Shown: positions 1 through 12,550, numbered from the stretch's first letter. The stretch: 64,000 nucleotides of DNA from Dromiciops gliroides (GCF_019393635.1 NC_057861.1:169843577-169907576); one strand, 5' to 3'. Numbers and translations are program-made. The notes: generated by a model from the letters alone, not told the origin.

Positions 1-470
1 CCACTATAGATTGATAGACTGATAATCTATGATATGTAACTAAGATAAATAAATCGCTAAGAGAAGCAAAGTGGAAAGGGCAATTTTCTCTTGCAACAAC
101 ATTTCAATAAGCTTTTTCAATAATGTACACCTGGACTGATGATCATTGTGTGCTTAACATAGAGGCATAACAATAATACTTTATCTAGCCATTTGGCTAT
201 TGGCTTTCAGTTTCAGAATGCCTGCTAAAAGCTGTTATTCAGAATTCTTCCCAAAATGCCTTTCTCATTTGTGCTAAAGGCCAAAAACATCTTGTCATTT
301 GCATCTTTTTCAAAATACCCTTTCTGAAACCTTGAATCTGTTTCTAATGGGAAATTTGGGATGACTTCAAGAGTTAGCATTTTCTTAGTAGACATTTCTC
401 TTTTATAAATTCTATTACTTTTCAATGATCAAGCATTCAATTTCCCCTTCCTTCCATTTTTACCACCCAC
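1..470. other. Unassigned AT-rich DNA
   Basis: I see no gene, RNA or recognisable repeat. Short open frames here have no family resemblance. Confidence 0.5.
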
Positions 471-575
471 AGGAAGGAAGGAAGGAAGGAAGGAAGGAAG
501 GAAGGAAGGAAGGAAGGAAGGAAGGAAGGAAGGAAGGAAGGAAGGAAGGAAGGAAGGAAGGAAGGAAGGAAGGAA
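471..575 (+). repeat. (GAAG)n microsatellite
   Basis: About 26 uninterrupted tetranucleotide units of GAAG/GGAA. It is an all-purine strand with no interruptions, so it is probably young and length-polymorphic. Confidence 0.97.
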
Positions 576-629
576 AGCTTACTTTGGAACTATCAAGCAA
601 AACAAATTCCCACAGGTTATGTCCAAAAA

Positions 630-930
630 TGCATTACAAATTCTGCATATTAGTTTATTATCTTTCTCTTGTAAATGGCTATTACTTTTGTTTTCAGTCT
701 TCTGGAGTCATATATGATCATTTATTTTATCTGAATTCTTAAATCTCTCAAAATTGTTCATTGCTGTAATATTTCTATTATAGTATAAATTGTTCCTGTT
801 GAGTCTGCTCATTTCATTACACATTAGTTCAAACAAGTGTTTCCATGTGTATTTGAAACCTTTTTCTTAATTTCTTATAATGCAATAGCACTCTATTACA
901 TTAATGTAACACGATTTGAACAGATAGTTT
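630..930 (-). mobile_element. L1 fragment, antisense ORF2 3' region
   Basis: The plus strand around 785-925 (for example ctgctcatttcattacac, then a stretch ending cactctattacattaatg) follows the antisense of the L1 ORF2 C-terminal region that is also seen at 10738-10965 and near 25740-25870. It is heavily diverged, with no open frame. Only the alignment with the window's own L1 copies supports the call. Confidence 0.6.
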
Positions 931-988
931 TGTAGCCAAAGAAAGCTCTTTGGTTGAGTTGTCTGCAGTACTGCTGTGAGAGGTAGGG

Positions 989-992
989 GTGT

Positions 993-1034
<42 letters not shown>
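989..1034. repeat. (GT)n microsatellite
   Basis: About 22 GT units with one early interruption (GTAT). Confidence 0.95.
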
Positions 1035-1039
<5 letters not shown>

Positions 1040-1859
1040 CTTTAAAGAAACATTAGGAAGAAAACAATCTCATATCCCTTTGTTTTATTCGTTACTTGAA
1101 TGTTCTTGGCTGTCCTAATAACCTAATAATAACTAATAAGCAATCATATAAATAATTGGGACAAGTTATCCCCATAAATTTGCCCTTGTTTATTTTAACT
1201 CCTTCATCCAGTAAGGTCTGCAAAGATTAGATAAGGAGAGTGAAGGGTTATTTGCTGCCCTCAGCCCTTAAGAACTATAGGAATGGTTTTATAACATACC
1301 CAGAGCAATGGCAAACTATCCATACCAATCTCTTTGGATCTATCAGCTACTTTTTGAAATACCTGACCTTGAGGTCTATTGACTTAGGGGGCTGTATGGA
1401 GTCATGCTTCAGTGACTGCATTTATGTTGCTCAAGGAGGGTGAGGCTGAAGAGTTGCTCATCCACACAAAGGGATTGCTCTTGTGAGGTGTTTATTTGTT
1501 TTTAGGCCAATTCCTTCTAGCTCACTTAAAGTTCCTAGTCTGAACACAAAGGTAGAGGAATTTAATTGAAAGTTAGTAGGTTATAGAGATATTTTAAACT
1601 GTTCAGACCCACACTTTATGTTTATCTATATGCTTACTGTATATTACAGATATATAAATACACAGGTAAATATGCAAACCTCAAATGAATATTCAGATGT
1701 GAATTAATATTAAATTTCATAATTACCTCCAAAGGAGGATAGTATTACATATTTAAACATATTAATAACCAAAAAATTAATAGAAATAATATATACTACT
1801 GACTTCTTTCATTTTGAAACTTGAAAGTAAGCCCATATAATCTGTAAACTGCATTTTCT
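1035..1859. other. Unassigned AT-rich DNA
   Basis: No recognisable gene or repeat. The 67-codon frame at 1240-1443 has no signal, motif or codon pattern that suggests a real protein. Confidence 0.5.
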
Positions 1860-2010
1860 TTCCTTCTTTGCTTCCCTCTCCTTTTTTCTTCCCTTTCCCT
1901 CTTTCTTTTCTTCCTTTCCTCTTTCCTTCTCCCTCTCCTTTATTTTCCCTCTCCCTTCCCCCTTTCTTGTTTCCTCATGTTCTATTCAATCTCTTTTTTT
2001 CCCTTTCTGT
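1860..2010. repeat. Degenerate polypyrimidine tract
   Basis: About 150 bases of C/T on the plus strand with irregular TTCC, CCCT and CTTT blocks. This looks like an old, decayed TTCC-type microsatellite. Confidence 0.75.
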
Positions 2011-2960
2011 TATCAACGAATTGGCTATACATATCCATAAAAAATAGAAAGCATGATTAAGGTGAATAGAGTAATATTGTTTTAAAAGCAACTACTTTAA
2101 TCTATGATATTAAATCGATTCATTATATGTAAAGTTTAATGGGGTAAACAAAATAAATTACAGGCAAGGAACTACATGCATATGTTGAGAGCCATATCAA
2201 AGATTGTTCTGTGCAGTGCATGAATTCACATGAGAGGTTGGACAGTTAATGGCCATCCATGGTAAAGCTTGCTCCTGTTTTAAAGCATTCTTTCTTATCC
2301 CATTTAAAAATAAAATACAGAACATTTTAAAATTATACAAGCAAAACTGCTTATAATTCATATGGGATTTCGGTGATCTACCCGGCCATTGCCATTCCTG
2401 CCCTCACTCTGCAGTACAAGAAAACACAGTTATTTACCCTGGGACACAGGTGACTGAACTTATAAAAATCACTACAAGACAAGATGTATTGAGGCTTGGC
2501 ATAGAATGACAAATTCTGGTGAGGTTCACCAAGAAGAGACATATTGATTCTTAAATGATTAATAAGGAGAATATAATTGTATTTCATTAAGATGGATGGG
2601 ATTTCATTTAGTCTGTCTTCTCCCTTTCCACTTCAGATGCGAAAGGAAATCAAGTCATCATCAATGGCACCTCATGTTAGCCTGCCATGGCAACAAGGTC
2701 ATTGATTGAGTAAAAGAAGTTTCAGATAGACTAGCTAGTTTTTAATGGGGCTGCTGCTAGCAGAGATAATATAGCCAAGAGAATAAGCTGTTTTCTATGT
2801 ACATATAATATAAATACACAGATATGCATATATATCTATATGAGACATAGAAATAGAAACACTAAGATAGATATAGAAACAGGGGGACACAAAGACAGAG
2901 ACACATAGATGCAGAGACAGACTAAAAACTGACAATGGAGTTTTTCTTCAGCTTTGGACC
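2011..2960. other. Unassigned; possible conserved block near 2625-2770
   Basis: No gene or clear repeat. At 2685-2695 the sequence gccatggcaac matches most of the palindromic X-box core bound by RFX factors. The flanks (2625-2770) are less repetitive than their surroundings. A regulatory role is inference only. Confidence 0.3.
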
Positions 2961-2965
2961 CAGTA

Positions 2966-3293
2966 GAATCCCCCTGGTGTTGCTGCTGCTTCATTCTCAA
3001 AGAGGACCATGACATCAGGGTAATGTCATGACTTGCACTGAATTGGATTTAAGTGAGAGAGGGCTGTGCAAGGTCACCAACCTCATGTTCTCCTCCAGAG
3101 CCATCTGGGCCCAGTGGCAAGATATACATCAGGGCAACTGGAGGTGGCCCCAGATTTTTAAGGCAATTGGGGTTAAGTGACTCGCCCAGGGTCACACAGC
3201 TATTAAGTGTGTGAAGTGGGATTTGAACTCAGGTCCTCCCAACTTCAGGACCAGTGAGTGCTTTATCCACTCTACCACCTAGCTGCATCCCCT
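2966..3293 (-). mobile_element. Chimeric SINE: tRNA/MIR-like head and core with a LINE-type 3' tail
   Basis: Read on the minus strand, it begins with a SINE head (cagctaggtgg-like, near 3285) and the core (complement of gggtcacacagct near 3200). It then runs into about 190 bases that are not MIR, ending with ggtcctctttgagaatg. The same tail is present in the copy at 22461-22778 and at the 3' end of the retroposon at 58508-59038. Confidence 0.75.
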
Positions 3294-3404
3294 GCTGGGG
3301 TAGTGATGGTGAAAGAATATACCAACTTTAAAGGTATTCTGTAATATGTTGTGGGTTTGTGGGGTTGGAACTTGATTTGATTTAGAGAACAGGTTGTTGT
3401 TGTG

Positions 3405-3408
<4 letters not shown>

Positions 3409-3461
<53 letters not shown>
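3409..3461. repeat. (TG)n microsatellite abutting a SINE
   Basis: About 26 TG units directly at the 3' (tail) side of the minus-strand SINE at 3462-3600. It probably grew from that SINE's A-rich tail. Confidence 0.95.
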
Positions 3462-3464
<3 letters not shown>

Positions 3465-3600
3465 GCAGGACAATAAGGGGTAAGTGGCTTGTCCAGGGTC
3501 ACACAGCTAATAAGCGTCAAGGGTCTGAGGCTGTATTTGAATTCAGGTCCTCCTGAATTCAGGGCTGGTTCCTTATCCACTGTGCCACCTAGCTGCTCCC
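3462..3600 (-). mobile_element. Short tRNA-derived marsupial SINE
   Basis: The plus strand reads ttttgcaggacaataagg, then gggtcacacagct, then a stretch ending gtgccacctagctgctccc. This is the complement of the full short SINE. The tail side has become the TG repeat at 3409-3461. Confidence 0.9.
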
Positions 3601-4082
3601 AGATAAGTGTTTTAACACATGATTTTCAACTTCAATAAACCACAGTTAAGAGTCATCTCCAACTGTTAGTTCTCTTATCTAGTTAACAGACAGCATATTA
3701 TCAGCTAACTCAAATTAAAATATAATAAAATAGACTTAATACAAAAATAACATGCCATATAATTTCATCTATTTAATGATTCAGAAGACACTTCAGAATT
3801 TTCCATTATATCATGGTCGTCTTCCAATAGAATGAAAGCTTCTTGAAGCCAGGACATTTTTGTATCTGTTTATAAAAACAATGAAATTAAGATTAATATA
3901 TGTTTGTTATATAGAATGCTAGTTGATAAGATGCCAGAAAAGCCTGTTTTTCTCAGTATTTTTCTTAGTTTCATATGAATTGAAAACACCATATGATAAT
4001 AATGATGACATGTATATATGTATACATCAATACATAGATATGTAAACATATGTAGATACATTCATATACATATATAAAAGGT
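3601..4082. other. Unassigned, with a short L2-like 3' scrap
   Basis: 3828-3875 (aagcttcttgaagccaggac and following) resembles the conserved L2 3' region. The rest is AT-rich, with TATACA/TATGTA runs at 4010-4075. Confidence 0.4.
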
Positions 4083-4096
4083 AAAAGTTATACAAA

Positions 4097-4243
4097 CGGG
4101 CAGCTAGGTGGCTCAGTGGATAGAGCACCAGCCCTGGAGTCAGGAAGACCTGAGTTCAAATCTTGCCTCAGAAACTTGACACTTACTAGCTCTGTGACCC
4201 TGGGCAAGTCACAACTCCAATTGCCTCGCCAAAAAAAAAAAAA
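4097..4243 (+). mobile_element. Short SINE with A-tail, flanked by TSD
   Basis: Complete head, B-box and core followed by 13 A residues. A perfect 14-base TSD (aaaagttatacaaa) lies at 4083-4096 and 4240-4253, showing target-primed (L1-type) insertion. It belongs to the gagtcagg/ccaattgcctc subtype. Confidence 0.95.
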
Positions 4244-4253
4244 GTTATACAAA

Positions 4254-6282
4254 TGTAAGGGATTTTTATTACTATTACAATTCATAATAAGGTCTTATAA
4301 GATCTTTCCAAATAAAATTAAGTAAGCAGGGATGAGGCAGATTATATTTAAATAATGGGAAAATTGAGGCACATTGGGGTTAAAGGAATCCTCCAGGCCA
4401 TAGTGGCACCCAGTCCAAATAGTTACCAATCTTAGCCTCTAAATGCTGAGACATACTCTTGTTCTTATGCATGCCTTCAGCAGCATCTTATCCACAGGTA
4501 AGATCAGTGGGAACACTGGAGTGCATGTGATTACTGCTTTTGCTATATATCCAAATCACTTTAGATAAACAATTCACTCCTCTGAGCCTCTGGGTTGTGA
4601 AAGGAGTAAGAGGCAGCAGTAGTTCAGCATTCTAAGATCCTAGCCCTGAGGTATGGAAGGTTGGATCTTGGCAGAGATAATGGGTTCTTTAGCATTCACC
4701 GTGCCAAGGCATCCCTGCAGGTCCCTTAAGGAAGTGCTTTAGTAACTTACTGGAGCAGCAACCACACAGTCTAACTCCCAAGAGGGAGTGAACGATACTG
4801 GGTGTTTATCAAAGAGTGAAGGATGTATCTGTGTTAATGTGTCTAGGGAAACGAAGACAAAAGAATGAGTTAAAAATTAGCTATTAGTCCCCTGGATGGG
4901 AAAGAGGCATTTACCTGCCAAGTGTGAGGACACTCTACACCATAGGAAGTTGGTGCTAGCAGGGAGTTAAGGCTATGGCTTCTTGAGCCTTCTTGGGGAT
5001 GGGTCAGAGAGCCTTCTTTTCTGAATGTTCTGAACCCATTTGTATGGCCATAGGGAACCCAATAGAAACCTTTCAGATTTATTTATATTAAGAAGCACAG
5101 AGTATGCTTTCTAATAAAATAAAGAGAAACTTAAAAGGCTCAGGAGTCTGCTTAGCTTTTTAAATATCACTTATAAAGTAACATTTTGATGGTTTAAATA
5201 TAAATGAATCAGAACACACAGATTAAATTTCCCAGGAAATATACATTGGCTTTTGTATATTTTTTATTACATTTTCATTTCCAATATCTTGAAATAGGAT
5301 CCACAAAAAAAGATGAAAAAGAAAGGAAGAATAACAAAAACATGTATTCAGCTCTGAGCATGTTGTTATGTTTCATATTTTCAGTAAACAAGATAAATAC
5401 AAAAACAAAAAGGGAAGCTGGTGTCTAGGGCTCGCATGATTGTACATAAAGCAGCTATCATGTCCCTGCAAATCCAGATGGATTTGAGAGCTAACAGAAC
5501 AAATGCTATGGAAAGAAAAAGGATTGGGGATTTGCTGAAATCTCAAATATTTTTGAAAGAATAATACAAGAAACCTTATCCATTCAGTAATGGCATTCCA
5601 AATACCCTTCAAATAGGGAAATCTTTGAATATTTCTGTGCCTTTCAGGTAGGTAGAGAAGTACCTTTAATTTGGGGCCAAAATTAAGCACTAGTGGTTAA
5701 AAATTAGAGAGCTATAACTGCATATGCAAGAATCTTTTGCCAAAGTCATCAGAAGCTGGGGAGGATAAATGCAAAGAAGGAGCTGAGCAAGAAAGTTTGG
5801 TTGACTGTCTGCAGAAATGGTTCCCTGAAGCATTATTTCCAGGGCTTGTCTCATGAACCTCAACTATTCCAACCTGCAAATATTTGAAACCATAGGTGAA
5901 GAAACTAGAAATAAACTAAGACAGACAAACCAAGTAAGTCATATCACCCACTAATAATTTAAATAAGTAAGATATGAATGAAAAATATTGATATATAGCA
6001 AGGATATTAAAAACCTCTGCCTTCTAACAAAGATTCTTGATTAATGGGGGGTTCCTCTTTTCCAAGGGTCTCAATCTATGACTGGGAAAAGCTTTGCCAT
6101 TCAGTCAATTAAAAACAAAATAAAACAGATAGGCCAGATCCACTGAAGAAAAAAATATATCAACTGATTCCTCATGTCTTTAGTTACATAGACCAGATAG
6201 TCTGGAAGCTAATTTGAGAGGCCTTACAAAAGGAAGCCTGGTTACTACTTAATATTGTCATTGAAAATCAGATCAACAAATC
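4254..6282. other. Unassigned DNA
   Basis: No gene. A weak antisense MIR resemblance lies at about 4335-4440. The frames at 5204-5428 and 5373-5690 overlap on opposite strands, and neither has recognisable motifs. Confidence 0.45.
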
Positions 6283-6440
6283 ATAGAATCATAAACCTAG
6301 AGCTGAGAAGAATGTCAAAAGCCATTTGGTCCAAGTGCCTGATCTCCAAGTGAAGATATTTGGGTCTATGAAGGTTGATGACTTGCCCAACAGGTGTTGC
6401 TTCCAAAGTAAGATTTGAAACTAGATGGAAAACTAAGTCT
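6283..6440 (-). mobile_element. Old SINE with CR1/L3-like tail
   Basis: The plus strand starts catagaatcataaacctaga, the complement of a CR1/L3 3' end. It continues through gatgacttgcccaac, the complement of the MIR/CORE core. Similar antisense copies lie at 7145, 36165, 38893, 41505 and 55845. Confidence 0.55.
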
Positions 6441-6540
6441 TAGGTGTTCAAATGATTTGGCTTCCCTCAAAATAGCCCATCCACTGTCCTTATTAAAGCA
6501 AGTACACTGAGATCATATGCTCTTCTTTTGAAAAGCAAAT

Positions 6541-6541
6541 A

Positions 6542-6611
<70 letters not shown>

Positions 6612-6612
6612 G
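6541..6612. repeat. (GATA)n microsatellite
   Basis: About 17 GATA/TAGA units, followed by degenerate ATGG units and a short (GAAT)n run at 6657-6676. Confidence 0.95.
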
Positions 6613-6837
6613 ATGGATAGATGGATGAACAAATGAATCAAAGAACAAAAGAACAAATGAATGAATGAATGAATGAAAAACTCAATTAACTTTCATATTC
6701 ATTATCATTTAAACCTCATTCACTTCAACATATTTTATGTGACTCCATTCCAAAAACATTATTACAGTGCTGAATTTCTACCAATTATCCTACATTTTCC
6801 ACATTTTGCCCCCATTTTTCTTTAGAAATTATTTATG

Positions 6838-6930
6838 AGGAGAGCTAGGTAGCATAGCAGATAAAGCACTGGCCATGGATTCAGGAGGACCTGAGTTCAA
6901 ATTTGGCCTCAGACACTTGAATAGCTGTAT
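6838..6930 (+). mobile_element. SINE fragment, 3' truncated
   Basis: The head and B-box are readable (gagctaggtagcatagcag, then gacctgagttcaaat). The match stops after agacacttgaatagctg. Confidence 0.8.
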
Positions 6931-7144
6931 ATGTAAAATTTGTGAGTGCCCACCATTTGCAATTAAACTAGTGTTGAAAAACAGCCAGAGTCTCCTACAG
7001 AAAAAGATGGAGGAATGTCTAGCTGTGCTGTAGCAGTCCCAGAAATAGTTTTCTCCCCAAAAACATTCTGGTTGAAATTTTTTGGAATAACAACAAGGAG
7101 TGGTAATTAACTTTCTGTTGAGAAAACTCTGCACACTTGTTTGA

Positions 7145-7320
7145 ATCAGAGGCTTTGAGTTAAAGGAGATCTTAGAGATTATCTAACCAAACCACATTTT
7201 GGGAATCAGGGTGACTGAGGTTTAGAAATGTTGTGACTTGCTTAAGTCTATCATATTAATAAGTAGCCGAGAAAGGATTTGAATCTATGTCCTCAAACTC
7301 ATAATCCACGATGCCATACA
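7145..7320 (-). mobile_element. Old SINE with CR1/L3-like tail
   Basis: The plus strand reads aggagatcttagagattatc, then gttgtgacttgcttaagtc, then gaaaggatttgaatc: complemented tail, core and B-box in order. Confidence 0.55.
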
Positions 7321-9969
7321 GAATCCTTGCTTGAGCAGGTGGTGTTATAGGATGTTGGGAGGTAGAATCCAGTGAGGGTTGGAATCATTTGGAAAGGCTT
7401 TGTGGAGGAAGTGAGATTTGAACCAAATCAAATTTGTTAGGATTTAGACGACATCAAATTAACTCTGGTGAATTTCTGTCATGGTTTTCAGAAATACAAC
7501 AGGACTCCTGTTTCAGAAAGTAAATTCTGAATAGTACTAAGCATTAAACCTACCTGGGAGGTGTATCGATGGGGAAAAGAAGAAGGGCTTTTCACATCTT
7601 GTATTCATATTTTTTATCACCCAAGCGTCTTTGCTTGTGTAGTATACAAGAAAGTTCTAATATAGCTATTCATCCAAATTTAGTGTAGTGAGACTTTGCA
7701 TAGGAAGAAAAGTGTTCAGTTCAGGATTCTCTTCAGGAGAGCCTCTCAGTTTACCAGGCAGGTAACCCAAGTCTAAGAGAACTATCCCCATTTGCGAGTT
7801 TTTTGCTGAGATCCCTTCCCTTGGATTTCCAGGATTTCCATTGTAAGGATCTGGGCAGGGGTGAGGTTACAGGATTGCATGTCTTCTTCTTTCTCCTGCT
7901 TCCTGATTCAATTCAATTCAGCAAATACTTATTAAGGCCTACCAACCTCTTAGATATTTTAAAGGGGATTTACTACAAAGAAATGGGGGGGGAAGCTAAT
8001 AGCAATTAGGGGTGGAATGCTGTAAATGATGAAAAGGAGAGCATTTTCACAAATTGTAAAGGTTTTTATAGTTTAATCCTTCTCCTTAGCACTGACTGTA
8101 GGACACATAGCCTAGTGTCCTACCCAGACTTAACTTTGATATTAAATCAGTTTTAGTTCCTTCACTGAGGATTTGTTTGCAGTGGCTGATTAAACTTAAT
8201 CCACCAGAATCTACTTTTTATCACTCAGTTGGGTGTCTAGTCTATAAATTGGTCTAGGGTTTAGGACTAGTGCTCCGCCTTCATCTCCCCTACCCCCATT
8301 TTGAGGATCTCTCCCCTTCACCCATTATTCATAGCCCAAGGAAATGCTTCTGTTCTCCAGACTGCCCCTTAGAAGGTCTCTTAAGGGCTGTGTAATTCAA
8401 TCTCTGGGCAAAAAAAAAAGTTATCTTCCCACCTGTCTCTAGGCTTCTTTCACCTTAGTCCCTGAAAGTCATTCTTTTGTTCTTATTGATTTACTTGAAG
8501 TTATGTCTACTGACCAGACTTTCCAAGGCCTGAGTTAGGTGAAATCATTTCTTCTACTTATAATACAGAATGGGCTTGGATATTCCCATATGGCTCATAA
8601 TGTAACTTTTCCTAGACTAAATTTCATCTTTCTTTCAACTTGCCACCACAGTGGCTCTGCCCTTGCTCCTCATCCACTGATCAATTTGAAGTGACATACA
8701 CAATCTAGGGTAAAGAATTTTTAACATTTTGGATTGTTTTGAAATACAAGAACCAATGACTTCCCTACTTCAAACTGCCAAGCTCCTAGTCACCTTAAGG
8801 GTGGTTCTCATATAAAGACCTAGTAATTCTATTCTGTTTACTAATCCTTTTGTATTTGGCATGTAGCAATTTTAACATCTTTCATTTTGTCCATCTGCCT
8901 TAACCAACAATCAGAAGGCATCATCATATCACTATATCATAACAATATTTGTTATGCACTTTTGCATCCAAACTGCTGAAGCACTTTCTGATAAGAGCTT
9001 GAGAGAACATAGAGTAAACCAATATTAAGGAATTCACATTCTAAACAAGGAAAGAAAGGTTCTTGGAACAAAGAGGAAAAAGGGCTTGGATGGATTTTTT
9101 GAGGGATGCATATTGTTACTTTTTTGAAGATCCTGTTGCTTTTAACCTTATGTGTCAATGGATCCAAGAAAGCATTGATGTGGGCACTCCAATAAAGTGG
9201 ATAACTTTTTTACCTTTAAGTATATTTATTTGGTGACTACTTTGATCTCTAAGATAGATTCTGACTCAAAAAATTCTGTGATTCTATTCATGGAAATCCA
9301 TGGAAATCCCTAGACCATTCTCTCATACCATTGGCTACATAGGGTGATGTATTCTTTTTTCAGGATAAGTAGAAAATTAATTATTTTATTAGTTTTAAAG
9401 AAATTGGTACCCACATTAGACAATGCATCATCTGCAGATGTGAGAAAGAGTATTTAGTATACTACTAAGTTAGAGACTTAATAGGTGACCAACACAAGTA
9501 AAGGAATCTAGAGATAAGGTTTCAGTATTGCCTCTGGCTGGACTTTCTGCTTCTTTACTTCAAGTGGTTTTTCCTTTCAGGGTCTTCCTTTAGTCATCTG
9601 TGAAATTGGCATGATAATACTTGCCCTCTCAATGCCTCAGAGGTATTGTGAAAGGATTAATTAGATTGAAACAAAGTCATTGAATGGGCGATATAAGTGG
9701 AAGGTTCAATTACTTTTTAACAACCTGTTTACTGATCCTACAATGTTTAGCATTTTTCTAGTTTGTGAGGTTTATTATTGATGACCACAGGAAACAAACA
9801 AAACAATGGCAGAATCAGGGTTCTTTTGGTAAGTGGACCATATTCAGGCCCTGGGTAGTGTGACTACCTACCATCTCTAAGTTTCAAAGAGTTGTAAAGC
9901 CCACAAACCGAACCTCCTGCTTGTTTTGGCAATGGAAAGCTCATTTGGAAAGCATGCTGTTTTCTAAAC
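7321..9969. other. Unassigned DNA
   Basis: No gene. 7385-7435 resembles part of a long mammalian-wide repeat also seen at 46705-47420. 9520-9700 has a weak MIR-like layout. The frames at 7803-8009 and 8952-9167 have no supporting features. Confidence 0.45.
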
Positions 9970-10150
9970 CAAAGTCTCTTAAACTGTGGGTCATGACCCC
10001 ATATGGGGTTACATAACTGAATGTGAGGGTCATGAAAAAATTGGCAGTTTGATTTATATACCTATCATATATACCTATATATCCAGGGTTGGTTAAAAAA
10101 TTTTTCTCTGGTGAAAAGGACTTGCAAGTGCAAAAGTTTAAGAAACCTTG
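9970..10150 (+). mobile_element. hAT-type non-autonomous DNA transposon (MITE)
   Basis: A 181-base element with complementary ends: caaagtctcttaaac on the left and gtttaagaaaccttg on the right. It has 8-base flanking repeats (ttctaaac at 9962-9969, atctaaat at 10151-10158; 6 of 8 match), as expected of hAT insertions. The internal sequence matches the second copy at 63501-63685. It has no coding capacity. Confidence 0.8.
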
Positions 10151-10424
10151 ATCTAAATGAAAGATGACTCAAGAATTGACATGCGTTTGAGTCTAGCTGA
10201 TAAAGCATAGAAAGTAACAATTAAATTCCTAGCTAATCTTATTCAGGAAACCATCAGTCATGTAAATGTCTCCACCATCAGTTTAGACATTTTGCTCTTC
10301 TTTTATTCTAAGAAGCATATTTTTACTCATAAGAAATTAAATTATTTGGAAGACTTTAATAAAGCAAAACCAATTTTTACAACAGATGCTAAATGAGACC
10401 ACATATTAATTATTCTTTTTTAAA

Positions 10425-10990
10425 GTAATAAACATTTTTATTTATAGTTTTGGTTTCCAATTTTTATCCCTCCTTCCCTCTCTCCCGTCCCCCCTCCCTG
10501 AGGCGGTAAGCAATCAGATATAGGTTATACATGTACAATTATGTAAAACATTACCAAAATCATCATTTTGTATATGAAAACATGAATAAAAGAAAAAGTG
10601 AAAGTGAAAAATAGCATGCTTCAGTCAGTCTGTGTTCCATCAATTTTAGTTCTTTCTTTGGAGGTAGATAGTATGTTTCATCATTAGCCCCTTGGGATTG
10701 TCTTGGATCATCGTATTATTGAGAATAATCAAGTTTTTCACAGTTCTTCATCAAACAATACTGCTGTCTCTGTGCACAATGTTCTTTTGGTTCTGCTCTC
10801 TTCACTATACATCAGTTCATACAAGGCTTTCCAGGTCTTTCTGAAATCATTCTGCTTGTCATTTCTTATAGCACAATAATATTCCATCACCATCATATAC
10901 CACAGCTTGTTTAGCCATTCCCCAATTGATGGACCTTCCTTTAATTTCCAATTCTTAGGCACCACAAAAATAGCTGCTATAAATAATAAT
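10425..10990 (-). mobile_element. L1 LINE 3' end (ORF2 C-terminus plus 3' UTR)
   Basis: On the minus strand a 75-codon frame (10738-10965) carries KLWYMMVMEYYCAIRND, which corresponds to the conserved WY..MEYY.AI.. block at the end of L1 ORF2. After it comes the 3' UTR, which ends at the C/T-rich run near 10470-10500. The copy is 5' truncated, the usual result of incomplete reverse transcription. No clean TSD was found. Confidence 0.85.
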
Positions 10991-12185
10991 GATATTTTTT
11001 AATATTAAGTAGCTCCTTAATTCAGAGAAACCCAAAATATTTCACTAAAATGTTATGTGTCCTTTCAACATATCTTTCAGGTAAATAGAAGGTATTGAGA
11101 ACCATGTTTTACAAATGAAAGACAATAATTAAATGTTTTTTGTCAGTATTACATGCATTTAGATAGCAACTTCTTGGCTTGCACTTGAATATTTTTTTTT
11201 TGCAAAAATTCATTCTGAAAAAAATGAAATGGCTTTTATTTTCTAAAAGTGGTATTGTGAACATGTGTGTTTTAAGAGCTATCAGCTCTGGATTTTTCTG
11301 AAATTGAGGGGTTGAATGTAACTTTGACTCATAGTACTTATGTATGGTGAAGCAATTTTGCTCCTGAAGAACATGCTTACCTCTGGGATGACCACCTTTC
11401 CCTTGTCACTTTAGGCATAAACCCCCACTTGGGACTCTGTCTCAGAAATGGGCCACATCTTCCAAAAATGACTATACTCACAGGAGATTGTCCTTTATAA
11501 TCTGTCCCCTCAAGACCTCCTAACCAGCTGAATTCACTCCAGGCACAATATGGGCTTGATATAGTTTATCTGAAATTGATTATTGAAACTGTGGATACTC
11601 TTTGTTACTATCATCCATTCCCTCTAAACTAATATTTTGCTCTGTGGCTTTTGGTTATTTTAAAATTTAATGGCAAAGTCCACAGAAGAGTAGGGAAGGG
11701 GAAAGATATCTAAATATATTCATCTTTCCTATCTCTACAATGGTAATAACATATTTCTTTGTAATTCTTCAATCAACAATTGGGATTTGGCTTAAATAAA
11801 ATGACAGAGAGTTAAAGTTGTTTACTATAATGATGCTTTTGGGGATTATTTCTGGTTTTTAATTATCTCTACTAGGGGTCTATAACCCTTTAAGGAGAAT
11901 GATACATTTTAAACAGTGTCCGTAGATACATTTTTGAAGATTTATGTTAAAGATTAGAAATTTTAGAATTTTATTTTTCCACCAAATTGTTATTCTAGTG
12001 TTTCAGTACAGTGTAGAGGTGACTCTGAGTTTTCAGAGGATATGCCAACAGACTATGCACAGACTGATAGTTTCTTCTAAACTGGAAAGAAATAATGTAC
12101 AATGACAGTAGAAGCTGTCTATTGTCTGAAAACCATCCTGGGTAAATGCAAAGAGGTTCATCAATAGGATGGTAACTACAAGCTA
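10991..12185. other. Unassigned DNA
   Basis: No gene, RNA or repeat that I can name. Confidence 0.45.
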
Positions 12186-12197
12186 ATGGTTTTCTTC

Positions 12198-12550
12198 TTT
12201 TTCTTCCTTCCTTCCTTCCTTCCTTCCTTCCTTCCTTCCTTCCTTCCTTCCTTCCTTCCTTCCTTCCTTCCTTCCTTCCTCCCTTCCTTCCTTCCTTCTT
12301 TCTTTCCTTCCTTCCTTCCTTCCTTCCTTCCTTCCTTCCTTCCTTCCTTCCTTCCTTCCTTCCTTCCTTCCTTCCTTCCTTCCTTCCTTCCTTCTTTCCT
12401 TCCTTCCTTCCTTCCTTCTTCCTTTCCTTTCTTCCATCCTTTCTTTTGTTTCCTTCCTTGCTGGCTTCCTTCCTCTCTCCTTCATCATCACCATCCTTCT
12501 TCTTCTTCTTCTTCTTCTTCTTCTTCTTCTTCTTCTTCTTCTTCTTCTTT
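12198..12550. repeat. Compound (TTCC)n and (TTC)n microsatellite
   Basis: About 280 bases of TTCC with a few TTTC and CCCT interruptions, then a mixed pyrimidine spacer, then about 18 TTC units from 12496. The whole block is a pyrimidine/purine mirror tract. Long frames on both strands through it are repeat artefacts. Confidence 0.97.
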
